Assembly (NCBI RefSeq): GCF_000330705.1
Contig: NZ_ANAM01000008.1
Location: 1-64,000, forward strand
DNA length: 64,000 nucleotides
Direction of reading: 5' to 3'
DNA from: Salinicoccus carnicancri Crm
GTDB lineage: Bacteria > Bacillota > Bacilli > Staphylococcales > Salinicoccaceae
A model generated the notes under the pieces. That model made no database searches. It saw only the letters and a list, made by a program, of their open reading frames with translations, and was not told the origin of the DNA. Position 1 is the stretch's first letter; every line of letters starts with the position of its first letter. A program made the position numbers and the translations under genes. Shown one piece after another: positions 35,793 through 44,704 of the stretch.

Positions 35793-36500
35793 ATGGATGT
35801 ATATAAAGTGAAACTGGATATATTCGAGGGGCCGCTTGATCTGCTGCTGCATCTGATCAGGGAACTGGAAATCGATATTTATGATATTCCGATGAGAACC
35901 CTCACCCAACAGTATATGGAATATATCGATCAGATGAAAGAACTTGAAATCAACATAGCGAGCGAGTACCTGGTGATGGCGAGCGAACTGCTTAAAATAA
36001 AAAGCCATATGCTCCTTCCTGAGCCTGCACATATGGAAGAGGAGTATGAAGATCCGCGCGAGGCGCTGATGGAACAGCTGCTTGAGTATCAGAATTACAA
36101 GCAGTATGCTGAACAGCTCCGCATGATGAAAGATGAAAATGAAAAGATCTTCATCAAAGCCCCCCATGAATTTGAAGAGGCGGATGATGACGGCAGTGAC
36201 GTAGATGTATCGCTGTCGGACCTCCTGGCCGCGTATGAAAAAGTGCGGTCAAGGATTTCGGTCGACCGGCCGGTGAGTGTTACGATAGGGAGAGAACCGG
36301 TATCCCGGGAGGAGGCTGAAACATTTTTGGCTGTGAAGTTCAAAGATAGGACGAAGCTCAGTTTCACCGAGCTCTTCAGTTTCAGCGAATCCAGATCTAT
36401 GGTGGTGGCTGTGTTCATCACTATACTGGACCAGGTCAAATCCAGAGAGATTGCCCTGCACCCCGCATATGAGGGGAATTTTGAAATCGAAAGGCTGTAG
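35793..36500 (+). CDS. scpA: Segregation and condensation protein A (kleisin)
   Basis: 235 aa. Kleisin subunit bridging the SMC heads of the chromosome condensin. N-terminal YKVKLDIFEGPLDLLLHLIR (4-23) is the family signature. The middle is acidic and the C-terminal winged helix (about 165-235) contains FTELFSFSESRSMVVAVFITIL. ATG 35793 follows AGAGGT. Its promoter must lie within the 5' end of the divergent DUF309 gene, where TATAAT occurs at 35715-35720. Confidence 0.94.
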   Translation: MDVYKVKLDIFEGPLDLLLHLIRELEIDIYDIPMRTLTQQYMEYIDQMKELEINIASEYLVMASELLKIKSHMLLPEPAHMEEEYEDPREALMEQLLEYQNYKQYAEQLRMMKDENEKIFIKAPHEFEEADDDGSDVDVSLSDLLAAYEKVRSRISVDRPVSVTIGREPVSREEAETFLAVKFKDRTKLSFTELFSFSESRSMVVAVFITILDQVKSREIALHPAYEGNFEIERL

Positions 36501-36505
36501 CAGGA

Positions 36506-37039
36506 ATGGAAAAGATAGATATCATGGAGGGGCTTCTATACATCGCCGGTGATGTCGGCCTCACCGAGGAACAGCTTATCATGCATGTGCCGATAACACA
36601 GGAACAGCTGTATAAAGAAGTGGAGGCATACGACCGCCCGAACCTGAAAATAAGGAGACACGGGGGGAGCTTCTTCCTGGAAACCACACCGGAGATGGAA
36701 AAGTATGTACGCCGGATACTTGAGGAGAGACCTGCATCAAAACTGTCCCAGGCATCACTCGAAGTCCTTTCCATCGTCGCCTACAACCAGCCGGTCTCAC
36801 GGAGTGATATAGAGATGCTGCGCGGTGTGGCTTCTGACGGTCCGGTCTCTACTCTTGCCGGCAAAGGGCTGATAAAAAAGAAACTTCTGCAGGACGAACG
36901 GGCCGCACATTTTATAACAACCGATTATTTCCTCCAGTTATTCGGTCTGGGATCACTTGAAGAACTGCCGAGTCAGAAGGATATCATGGAGCAGGAAGAA
37001 ATGGATCTGTTTTTCAACAATATAGAGGAGGATGAATGA
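36506..37039 (+). CDS. scpB: Segregation and condensation protein B
   Basis: 177 aa, two winged-helix domains. Dimer that binds ScpA in the SMC complex. IMEGLLYIAGDVGLTEEQL at the N-terminus and SQASLEVLSIVAYNQPVSRSDIEMLRGV (residues 83-110) are family hallmarks. Starts five bases after scpA and shares its stop region with rluB. Confidence 0.94.
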   Translation: MEKIDIMEGLLYIAGDVGLTEEQLIMHVPITQEQLYKEVEAYDRPNLKIRRHGGSFFLETTPEMEKYVRRILEERPASKLSQASLEVLSIVAYNQPVSRSDIEMLRGVASDGPVSTLAGKGLIKKKLLQDERAAHFITTDYFLQLFGLGSLEELPSQKDIMEQEEMDLFFNNIEEDE

Positions 37040-37764
37040 TGGAAAAGGTAAGATTACAAAAAGCAATTGCTGACAGCGGCGTCACTTCAAGACGAAAAGC
37101 CGAACAGCTTATTACAGATGGAAGGGTGTCGGTCAACGGTGAAGTGGTTGCCGAATTGGGCTCGAAAGTGGCTGCCGGTGACAGAATAGAAGTGGATGGC
37201 ATCCCCCTGACTTCTGAAGAGAAGGTGCATATCCTCTATTACAAGCCCACAGGGGAGATTTCAGCAGTTGCGGATGACCGCCGCAGAAGCACGGTCGCCG
37301 ATGCCTTCAAACAGATGGATGTGAGACTGTATCCGGTCGGGCGCCTCGACTATGACACATCGGGAATACTGCTCATGACCAATGATGGGGAATTCACCCA
37401 GTATATGACCCATCCCAAGTTCGAGATGAGCAAAACCTACCGTGTAAAGATAAATGGCATACTCAAACGCGAACAGCAGAAGGAGATGCGAAAGGGCATC
37501 ATGCTGGAGGACGGCCGGACAGCGCCGGCCGGAGTGAAAGTCATCCGGGACAAAAAGGACAGGCAGATGATCCTTGAACTTACAATCCATGAAGGCAGGA
37601 ACCGCCAGGTGAGGCGCATGTTCGAACATTTCGGGCTGGAAGTCCTTAAGCTGACCCGTATCAGGTACGACTTCCTCACTCTGGATGGACTTGCAGAAGG
37701 GGAATACAGGTTCCTGAAACCGCATGAAGTGAAGAAACTGATAGCGAATGCAAAGGACGAGTAA
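37039..37764 (+). CDS. rluB: 23S rRNA pseudouridine synthase RluB
   Basis: 241 aa. S4 RNA-binding domain (EKVRLQKAIADSGVTSRRKA, 2-60), then the RsuA/RluB catalytic domain with Asp in PVGRLDYDTSGILLMTN (about 102-118) and LTIHEGRNRQVRRMFEHFG. In B. subtilis the enzyme modifies 23S U2633. ATG 37039 is seven bases from GGAGG; ATG 37036 is too close. Its start overlaps the scpB stop. Confidence 0.93.
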   Translation: MEKVRLQKAIADSGVTSRRKAEQLITDGRVSVNGEVVAELGSKVAAGDRIEVDGIPLTSEEKVHILYYKPTGEISAVADDRRRSTVADAFKQMDVRLYPVGRLDYDTSGILLMTNDGEFTQYMTHPKFEMSKTYRVKINGILKREQQKEMRKGIMLEDGRTAPAGVKVIRDKKDRQMILELTIHEGRNRQVRRMFEHFGLEVLKLTRIRYDFLTLDGLAEGEYRFLKPHEVKKLIANAKDE

Positions 37765-37775
37765 TACCGCCCAAT

Positions 37776-37820
37776 TGTCATAATACTGTCATACAGGACA
37801 AAATTATAAGATGCTATAAT
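37776..37820 (+). promoter_or_regulatory. resA promoter with 11-bp-period direct repeat
   Basis: Extended -10 TGCTATAAT (37812-37820). Upstream, TGTCATA occurs at 37776-37782 and again at 37787-37793, exactly 11 bp apart and thus on the same helix face. This spacing is typical of OmpR/PhoP-family response regulator sites. ResD, encoded in the same operon, is the obvious candidate (inference). Confidence 0.5.
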
Positions 37821-37855
37821 GAACTTTATGAATGAACGTACAGGCAGGTGAGAAT

Positions 37856-38392
37856 ATGAAGCGCGGAACACGCAATATTTTAAGAGTGAGCATCATTGTA
37901 ACCGTTGCAGTTCTAATCGGTATCACGCTGTGGTTCAACCTGACCTCTGATAACAAAACTGTTGCAGTTGGGGATGAGGCGGTAGATTTCCAGCTTACCA
38001 CGATGAGTGGTGAGGAAATAAGACTTTCCGAGCTGAACGATGACGGCAAAGGGGTAATCCTTAATTTCTGGGGTACATGGTGTAAGCCATGCCGTGAGGA
38101 AATGCCCGATATGAATGATATTTATACATCAGATAACAATGATGAATATGAAATTGTGGCAGTGAATGTAGCGGAGAATGAACAACAGATCAACCAGTTC
38201 ATCTCGGGGCTTGATGCGGATCTTGAATTCCCCATAGCTCTGGATGAGTCAAGGGATGTCACAGAAGCATACAGTATCGGCCCGTTGCCCACTACAATAG
38301 CGGTCAACAAAGATGGCACTGTAGTCAAAAAACAGGAATATCAGCTGACTCATGAAGATATCCTGGCATTCATTGAAGATGCCACAGAATAG
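37856..38392 (+). CDS. resA: Thiol-disulfide oxidoreductase ResA (cytochrome c biogenesis)
   Basis: 178 aa, membrane-anchored on the outside. Signal anchor at about 8-28, then a thioredoxin fold with active site WCKPC in NFWGTWCKPCREEMPD (about 70-85). ResA reduces the CxxCH thiols of apocytochrome c before haem attachment. Conserved acidic DLEF and IGPLPTTIAVNKDG (cis-Pro) are visible. ATG 37856 follows AGGTGAG. First gene of resABCDE-ribU. Confidence 0.95.
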   Translation: MKRGTRNILRVSIIVTVAVLIGITLWFNLTSDNKTVAVGDEAVDFQLTTMSGEEIRLSELNDDGKGVILNFWGTWCKPCREEMPDMNDIYTSDNNDEYEIVAVNVAENEQQINQFISGLDADLEFPIALDESRDVTEAYSIGPLPTTIAVNKDGTVVKKQEYQLTHEDILAFIEDATE

Positions 38393-38401
38393 GATGAATG
38401 T

Positions 38402-40039
38402 ATGATGGAACTAAAAGAAATCAAATGTGAATCGTGTGGCCATGTCAATCAGCCAGGAACCCAGCTGTGCCAGTCATGCGGTAAGATGATCAACAGTGAT
38501 TATGACAGGAAAAAAATCAAAGATCTGATGAGATATGACGGCAGTGCGGTGAGATCCAAGGTCCGGTCAAAAAGTATTTTTGACAAGATCTGGATCTTCT
38601 TCACGTCCATTAAAATAGGGGTCATGATCATTCTTGCCATCGCCGTCGCAGCGGCGATAGGGACGATATTCCCCCAGGAATATTTCATACCGCTCGGGGT
38701 CGACCCGGCAGATTACTATCAGGAGAACTACGGGACACTCGGATACCTCTATTATTCACTGGGCTTCCACAACCTTTATTCATCCTGGTGGTTTGTACTG
38801 CTCAACGGCATGCTCGCACTGTCGATCATCGCAGCCAGCATAGACAGGGGTGTCCCCCTCTTCAAATCACTGAAGAACCAGCGCGCTAAAAAGCACGAGT
38901 CATTCTACAGAAGACAGCGTCTGTTCATGCACGAAAAGGACAATGGCAATGCAGATGAAGTAATCAGCCAGCTCAAAGACAAAAGATACAAAGCCCGTAG
39001 AGACGGGGATAATTACTTACTTGAAAAAGGAAAGCTGTCCAGGTGGGGGCCCTACATCAACCATACAGGTCTTATCATTCTGCTTATCGGGAGCATGCTC
39101 AGATTCTTCCCGGGCATGTATGTCGATGAAATCGTCTACCTCAATGAAGGGGAAACGAAGGACCTGCCCACAACTGACGGTCAATACTATGTCAAGAACG
39201 ATGGATTTATATTGGATACCCATGGTGAATCCTCAGGAGAGGTATTCGAAGAATCTCTCAATCAGGGAAACAACATAGTCAGCAATTTCCAGACCGACAT
39301 CTCCGTTTACGAGAATGAAAGTTCGGATGTTGTCGGTGCAGAACCCGAACTCACTAAAATAGACGACTACAGCATCAGGGTCAACCACCCATACCGCTTC
39401 GGTTCATATGAACTCTATCAGTCAAGCTACGATGATTCACAGATGAAGGCGATGACCTTCAGTCTCGAAGATGCGGATGGGAATACGGTCGGGGAGAATT
39501 TCACCGTAAATCTGGATGATCCCGACCAGTCGTATCAGATAGATGAAAACACAGAGATAAAGATGAGAGCCTATGCCCCGGACTTCCAGGAAATTGACGA
39601 CAACGGAACGCTCGTTTCAGAAACGCCAGTACCCCGGAACCCGGCTTTCGTATTCGAAGTGAATGCCGGCGGTGACAGCGAACTGAGTCTTCTCCAGATC
39701 ATGAACAGCACCGATATTACACAGAACAATGATTACAGCATACGCTTTGTGGAAGCTGAACAGCATACCGCCAGCGTGCTTACACTCAAGAAGGACCATA
39801 CCATCCCTCTCGTGGCAGGTGGATTCGTCATCTTCCTTGCAGGTGTATTCATCGGTTCATATATTAACCACAGACGTATCTGGATCAGCCTCGAAGACGG
39901 CTTTACACTGGCAGGGCATACAAATAAAAATTATTTTGGCATGAAAAAGGAACTGGATACGATACTGGAGGCGAATTCATTCTCCCCGGTGTCGGAAAGA
40001 CAGGAAATAGAAGACAAAGCCAAAGATAAGGAGTCTTAG
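38402..40039 (+). CDS. resB: Cytochrome c biogenesis protein ResB
   Basis: 545 aa. Forms the haem-handling synthase with ResC. The N-terminus adds a zinc ribbon, CxxC-x10-CxxC (residues 9-26), before the membrane part. Membrane spans lie at about 65-90, 125-145, 210-230 and 465-490. A large extracytoplasmic domain lies at about 235-465. ATG 38402 or 38405, ten bases after resA. The zinc ribbon is cytoplasmic and of unknown role. Confidence 0.93.
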   Translation: MMELKEIKCESCGHVNQPGTQLCQSCGKMINSDYDRKKIKDLMRYDGSAVRSKVRSKSIFDKIWIFFTSIKIGVMIILAIAVAAAIGTIFPQEYFIPLGVDPADYYQENYGTLGYLYYSLGFHNLYSSWWFVLLNGMLALSIIAASIDRGVPLFKSLKNQRAKKHESFYRRQRLFMHEKDNGNADEVISQLKDKRYKARRDGDNYLLEKGKLSRWGPYINHTGLIILLIGSMLRFFPGMYVDEIVYLNEGETKDLPTTDGQYYVKNDGFILDTHGESSGEVFEESLNQGNNIVSNFQTDISVYENESSDVVGAEPELTKIDDYSIRVNHPYRFGSYELYQSSYDDSQMKAMTFSLEDADGNTVGENFTVNLDDPDQSYQIDENTEIKMRAYAPDFQEIDDNGTLVSETPVPRNPAFVFEVNAGGDSELSLLQIMNSTDITQNNDYSIRFVEAEQHTASVLTLKKDHTIPLVAGGFVIFLAGVFIGSYINHRRIWISLEDGFTLAGHTNKNYFGMKKELDTILEANSFSPVSERQEIEDKAKDKES

Positions 40040-40040
40040 A

Positions 40041-41240
40041 ATGGAATCTCAACTTGTGTCCATAAGCAGCACCCTGCTGTATGCAGCTTTTATAATATAT
40101 CTCGTGGCACTTCTGCCGCTGGCAGCAAGCATCAAATCCAAATCAAATAAGCCGGGACGGGTCTCGATCGTCATGATTGTTGCTGCGTTCATCATGCAGC
40201 TCGGCTATTTCATACTGAGGTGGATTGCCCAGGGTCATGCGCCTGTTTCAAACATGTATGAATTCATCACCATGTTTGCGATAATGCTGATTGCGGGCTT
40301 CCTGATAACATACCACTATTTCAAGACACAGGTTTTCGGGTTATTTGCGATTCCTGTATCACTGCTTCTGGTTGCATACGGCAGCATGTTCTCACGGGAA
40401 GTGGAGCCCCTGATACCGGCACTGCAGAGCAACTGGCTGGCCATTCACGTTATCACAGTAACACTCGCATATGGTATACTTTCAATGAGTGCGGTAGCTG
40501 GCCTGATCTATCTGCTGAAAGCTATACCGGCTACGGAAAAATCATGGCGTGCCCGCTTCCTTGAAGCAATAATGGCAGGAATAGTGATTGTCATCACATT
40601 CATTGCTGCAACAGTTCTCATGGAGTCCATAATAGGATATCAGGATGATTTCATGTACACTGACAAACAGGGACAGACACAGGTGGCGGAATACCATCTG
40701 CCGAGTCTGGTCAACTTTGAAGGTGCAGTGCCGGTTGAAAATGTCGGAGAGAACAATTACGAAGAGGCGGACCATTTCCACAGCGGAATCAACCTTCCGC
40801 CGCTGATCGACTCCCAGAAACTGAACACGGTCCTCTGGTCTGTGTTTACTGGTCTCATCGTTTACGGTATCATCAGGTTAATAATAAGAAAGCGTCTGTC
40901 GGCCCTGATAAAACCGATTACAGACAGGGCAGACCTCAATCTGATGGATGAAATCGGCTATCGCTCCGTTATCATCGGATTCCCGATATTTGCTCTCGGG
41001 GGCATTTTCTTCGCTGCAATCTGGGCACAGATTGCATGGAGCAGGTTCTGGGGATGGGACCCGAAAGAGACTTGGGCATTCATCACGTTCATGTTCTATA
41101 CGATCTTCCTGCATTTGAGACTCAACAGGGGGTACGAAGGTGAAAAGTCAGCATGGCTTGCCGTTATCGGATTCCTGCTCATACTTTTCAACCTCATTGC
41201 TATCAACCTGCTGGTCGCAGGCCTGCATTCTTACGCATAA
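40041..41240 (+). CDS. resC: Cytochrome c biogenesis protein ResC (CcsA family)
   Basis: 399 aa polytopic membrane protein of the haem-handling family. The WWD-type haem motif is present as RFWGWDPKETWAFITFMFY (about 336-354). Conserved His residues flank it (for example AIHVITVTLAYG and HLRLN). AAGGAG precedes the ATG by eight bases, inside the resB end. Works with ResB to export and ligate haem to cytochromes c. Confidence 0.94.
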   Translation: MESQLVSISSTLLYAAFIIYLVALLPLAASIKSKSNKPGRVSIVMIVAAFIMQLGYFILRWIAQGHAPVSNMYEFITMFAIMLIAGFLITYHYFKTQVFGLFAIPVSLLLVAYGSMFSREVEPLIPALQSNWLAIHVITVTLAYGILSMSAVAGLIYLLKAIPATEKSWRARFLEAIMAGIVIVITFIAATVLMESIIGYQDDFMYTDKQGQTQVAEYHLPSLVNFEGAVPVENVGENNYEEADHFHSGINLPPLIDSQKLNTVLWSVFTGLIVYGIIRLIIRKRLSALIKPITDRADLNLMDEIGYRSVIIGFPIFALGGIFFAAIWAQIAWSRFWGWDPKETWAFITFMFYTIFLHLRLNRGYEGEKSAWLAVIGFLLILFNLIAINLLVAGLHSYA

Positions 41241-41258
41241 TATGAAAAGAGGGTTTGT

Positions 41259-41966
41259 ATGGCTGAAAATATACTAATCGTCGATGATGAAGAACGCATC
41301 AGAAAACTGCTCAATATGTATCTGGTGCGTGAAGGATACGAAATTACAGAGGCGGATAATGGAGAAGAGGCACTGGAACTTGCAATGGAAAAGGACTTCC
41401 ACTGCATCCTCCTCGATCTCATGATGCCGAAAATGGACGGGATCGAAGTTGCCAAACGCCTGAGGAACCACAAATCCACACCGATTATCATGCTCACCGC
41501 AAAAGGTGAAGAGAACAACCGGGTGGAAGGCTTTGAAGTTGGTGCGGACGATTACATCGTCAAACCGTTTTCCCCGAGGGAGGTCGTCCTGAGGGTGAAG
41601 GCAATATTGAAACGCTCCTCGGAAACTTCCTTCATCGAAGCTGATGCAACTGCGAAAGATGTCATTGCATATGAACACCTTGTGATTGATAATGATGCCC
41701 ACAGGGTCCTTGCAAACGATACAAAGGTGAACCTTACACCGAAAGAGTATGAACTTCTTCTCTTTTTGGCAAAAAGCCCGGATAAAGTGTTCGACCGCGA
41801 GGAACTTTTAAGGGAAGTCTGGCATTATGATTTCTATGGTGACCTGCGAACTGTGGACACTCATGTCAAGCGCCTGAGAGAGAAACTGAACAAGGTGTCC
41901 CCCGAGGCGAGTGAAATGATACACACGGTCTGGGGCATCGGCTACAAATTCGAGGTCAATGAATAA
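41259..41966 (+). CDS. resD: Response regulator ResD (SrrA type)
   Basis: 235 aa OmpR/PhoB family. Receiver domain 1-118 with DDEE (acidic pocket), phospho-acceptor Asp in CILLDLMMPKMDG (about 53) and Lys in VKPFSPREVVLR. C-terminal winged helix about 135-233 (LTPKEYELLLFLAKSPDKVF, LRTVDTHVKRLREKL). In B. subtilis and S. aureus (SrrA) it controls respiration, haem and fermentation genes in response to low oxygen/NO. Overlaps resE by one base. Confidence 0.95.
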   Translation: MAENILIVDDEERIRKLLNMYLVREGYEITEADNGEEALELAMEKDFHCILLDLMMPKMDGIEVAKRLRNHKSTPIIMLTAKGEENNRVEGFEVGADDYIVKPFSPREVVLRVKAILKRSSETSFIEADATAKDVIAYEHLVIDNDAHRVLANDTKVNLTPKEYELLLFLAKSPDKVFDREELLREVWHYDFYGDLRTVDTHVKRLREKLNKVSPEASEMIHTVWGIGYKFEVNE

Positions 41967-43663
41967 TGAAAGTATTGAACAGCGTCGTAACTAAACTGTG
42001 GTTGACTATCATTCTGATAGTAACTACAGTTTTAATTATATTATCAGTCATACTCAGCATTTATTTCAGGAATTACATGCTCAATTCCACAGAAACTCTC
42101 CTTGAGGAGGAAATTTCACGTGCGGAAGAAATTGTTCTCTCGAGGCATGACAATCAGGAGCTTAATGCCACATTGCTCCGTGAAGACAACCTCATCATCT
42201 ATAGGGATGGGCAAATGATTTCGCAGCAGTCCGTGACGGACCGGGAAATATACTCAAGGATCATCGAGGGCGACGGTGAAGGGAACACTTTCCTGCTTGA
42301 TGATATTGAAGGCCACGATTATATGGTCCGCGTCTCTAATCTGAGTGATTTTTTCGACAATGAAATGGCAATCATCAAATACCGCGACCTTGAGGATATA
42401 AATGAATCCATGGCGGCAGTCACCATGATCATCATTGCCAGCGGCTTCGTCCTGTTCCTCATAACCACATCTTTCGCTTTCTTCCTGATCAACAGGATCA
42501 CGAGACCGCTGATCAGCCTGAAAGATGCTGCCTTCAAGACAGCAAAGGGGAGGTACAATACACTTGAAACAAAAAGCAGGGATGAGATCGGCGAGCTCAC
42601 GCTTGCTTTCAATAAGATGAACAATGACATACAGAGCAATGTGGAACAGATCGAGCATGAGAAGAACCTGAGGGAGCAGATATTTACCTCCATCAATGAA
42701 GGTGTCCTTTACTTCGACAGCAGGGAAAGACTTATATATTCAAACAAAAAAGGGAACTACCTATACGATCATATGAAAACGCAGGCCGGAACCTTTGACA
42801 GTTTCAAAAATAATATCAGGGAGCTAGTGGAATACAGGGAACCAGCCGTCGAACGTGTGGATATAAACGACAGGCATATGCAGTTCTCTTACACACCAGT
42901 CGAACAGGATCGTGAACTGTTCGGTGTCATCCTCCTGATCCGGGACATTACCGAAGAAGTGAATACGGAGAAGATGCGCTCGGAATTCATCGCCAACGTC
43001 TCCCATGAACTGAAGACACCGATGGTCATGCTGAGCGGCTACTCAGAGGCACTGATCGATGACATTGTCACAGAGCCGGAAGAGATCAAAGAAATGGCGG
43101 GCATCATCAAGGATGAATCTGACAGGATGAACACCATGGTGAATGAACTGATCACCATAGCACGGATGGATACAGGTTCCGACTTCTTCAGCATCGACGA
43201 GAATGACTTTGGAGACCTGCTCGACAAACTCGCTGCCAGGTTCCGCCATGAGATGCAGGAGAACGGCATCTCCTTCAATATAGAGGTGGATGATCCTGAT
43301 CCGGTATTCAACTTCGACTACGACAAGATCAATCAGGTACTGACGAACCTTCTCGACAATGCAATCCGCTATACATCAGAAGGTGATGATATAACAGTCG
43401 GAATCCGGGATACCGGACGGTTCAAGATCATAGAAGTCCGTGACACCGGGACCGGCATACTTCCTGAACATCAGGGACGTATCTTTGAAAGATTTTATAA
43501 AGTCGATGAGTCGAGGACACGCGGCAAGCATGGCACGGGGCTCGGGCTCTATATCGTCCGCAGCATCATACACAGGCACAATGGTACAATTGAACTGGAA
43601 AGTGAGTTCGGCAGCGGGACGACGTTCCGAATCACACTCCCAAAAACAAACGAAGAGAGATGA
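41966..43663 (+). CDS. resE: Sensor histidine kinase ResE (SrrB type)
   Basis: 565 aa. Membrane spans at about 10-31 and 147-172 bracket a small external domain. Then HAMP (about 173-228), PAS-like (about 240-330), HisKA with phospho-His in FIANVSHELKTPMVMLSGYS (about 345), and HATPase_c with NLLDNAIRYTSEG, VRDTGTGI and GKHGTGLGLYIV boxes. Phosphorylates ResD. Translationally coupled to resD through TAATG. Confidence 0.95.
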   Translation: MKVLNSVVTKLWLTIILIVTTVLIILSVILSIYFRNYMLNSTETLLEEEISRAEEIVLSRHDNQELNATLLREDNLIIYRDGQMISQQSVTDREIYSRIIEGDGEGNTFLLDDIEGHDYMVRVSNLSDFFDNEMAIIKYRDLEDINESMAAVTMIIIASGFVLFLITTSFAFFLINRITRPLISLKDAAFKTAKGRYNTLETKSRDEIGELTLAFNKMNNDIQSNVEQIEHEKNLREQIFTSINEGVLYFDSRERLIYSNKKGNYLYDHMKTQAGTFDSFKNNIRELVEYREPAVERVDINDRHMQFSYTPVEQDRELFGVILLIRDITEEVNTEKMRSEFIANVSHELKTPMVMLSGYSEALIDDIVTEPEEIKEMAGIIKDESDRMNTMVNELITIARMDTGSDFFSIDENDFGDLLDKLAARFRHEMQENGISFNIEVDDPDPVFNFDYDKINQVLTNLLDNAIRYTSEGDDITVGIRDTGRFKIIEVRDTGTGILPEHQGRIFERFYKVDESRTRGKHGTGLGLYIVRSIIHRHNGTIELESEFGSGTTFRITLPKTNEER

Positions 43664-43667
43664 GGCC

Positions 43668-44225
43668 ATGAGACAAAATAAACTGCAGCGACTGATTCTG
43701 ATCAGCATACTTGCAGCCCTGTCATTTATACTGATGCTCCTGCAATTTCCAATTCCATTCATGCCGCCGTTTCTGATGGTGGATCTGTCGGATATTCCGG
43801 CGTTCATCGGTTTCATATTACTGGGCGGCATCGCCGGATCACTCATCATTGTCCTAAAAATCGTACTGTATGCACTGCTGATGGCGAGCGAACCCATCGG
43901 GCCGCTCGCCAACCTGCTTGCAGCGTTCTCTCTGATGCTGCCGGTCTATTTCATGTATGTAAGATCCAGAACCAAAAAATCACTGTTTACAGGCTTCATA
44001 TTAGGCACTTTATCACTGGCACTCATGATGGCAGTGCTCAATTACTTTGTACTTCTGCCGATGTACGGCCTGATCATAGATCATACCGATCTGATTGCGA
44101 ATATCCGTGCAGTGGTCACAGCCGGAATCATACCATTCAATCTCATCAAAGGCCTCATAGTCTGCCTTGTCTCATATCTCATCTATGTGAAGCTGGTTCC
44201 AAAGCTTGAAAAACTGCTGAAATGA
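43668..44225 (+). CDS. ribU: ECF transporter S component, probable riboflavin RibU
   Basis: 185 aa, five to six membrane spans. The substrate-binding subunit that pairs with EcfAA'T. LILISILAALSFILMLLQFP and MVDLSDIPAFIGFILLGGIAG match the RibU/YpaA pattern, with the family's Asp-Pro loop. Open frame extends upstream inside resE, but ATG 43668 with GATGAGG is the sensible start. In B. subtilis the orthologue (ypaA/fmnP) also follows the res region. No FMN riboswitch fits in the four bases before it. Riboflavin specificity is inferred. Confidence 0.85.
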   Translation: MRQNKLQRLILISILAALSFILMLLQFPIPFMPPFLMVDLSDIPAFIGFILLGGIAGSLIIVLKIVLYALLMASEPIGPLANLLAAFSLMLPVYFMYVRSRTKKSLFTGFILGTLSLALMMAVLNYFVLLPMYGLIIDHTDLIANIRAVVTAGIIPFNLIKGLIVCLVSYLIYVKLVPKLEKLLK

Positions 44226-44260
44226 AAAAAGAAGTGCAGCCGGGGCTGCACTTCTTTTTA
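44225..44260. terminator. Bidirectional terminator between ribU and fer
   Basis: Stem AAAAAGAAGTGCAGC / GCTGCACTTCTTTTT with loop CGGG. Confidence 0.93.
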
Positions 44261-44263
44261 TGA

Positions 44264-44551
<288 letters not shown>

Positions 44552-44638
44552 CTACGGCTATCCGGACTGATTTTCAATTATATTCCGTCCGAACAGTATG
44601 CGATACAACTATTGGCGTACCCTCCATTTTATTATCAC

Positions 44639-44667
44639 TTTAAAATGTAATGGAAACGTAATATAAT
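44639..44667 (+). promoter_or_regulatory. Promoter for the ebpS-like gene, with weak cre-like overlap
   Basis: -35 TTTAAA (44639-44644), 17-bp spacer, -10 TATAAT (44662-44667). The spacer contains ATGGAAACGTAATAT (44650-44664), one mismatch from a loose cre consensus. CcpA control is possible but weakly supported. Confidence 0.55.
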
Positions 44668-44704
44668 TAAGAAAAGAATCATTTCAGTTTTGAGGAGAAT
44701 GTCA

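Noticed and set aside
43440-43667. Upstream in-frame extension of ribU inside resE
   Set aside because: Reads through the kinase ATPase domain in another frame. RibU-like sequence begins only at 43668, where an SD is present.
44650-44664. cre (CcpA) site in the ebpS-like promoter
   Set aside because: One mismatch falls on a highly conserved C and no other catabolite site is nearby, so it is mentioned only as weak.
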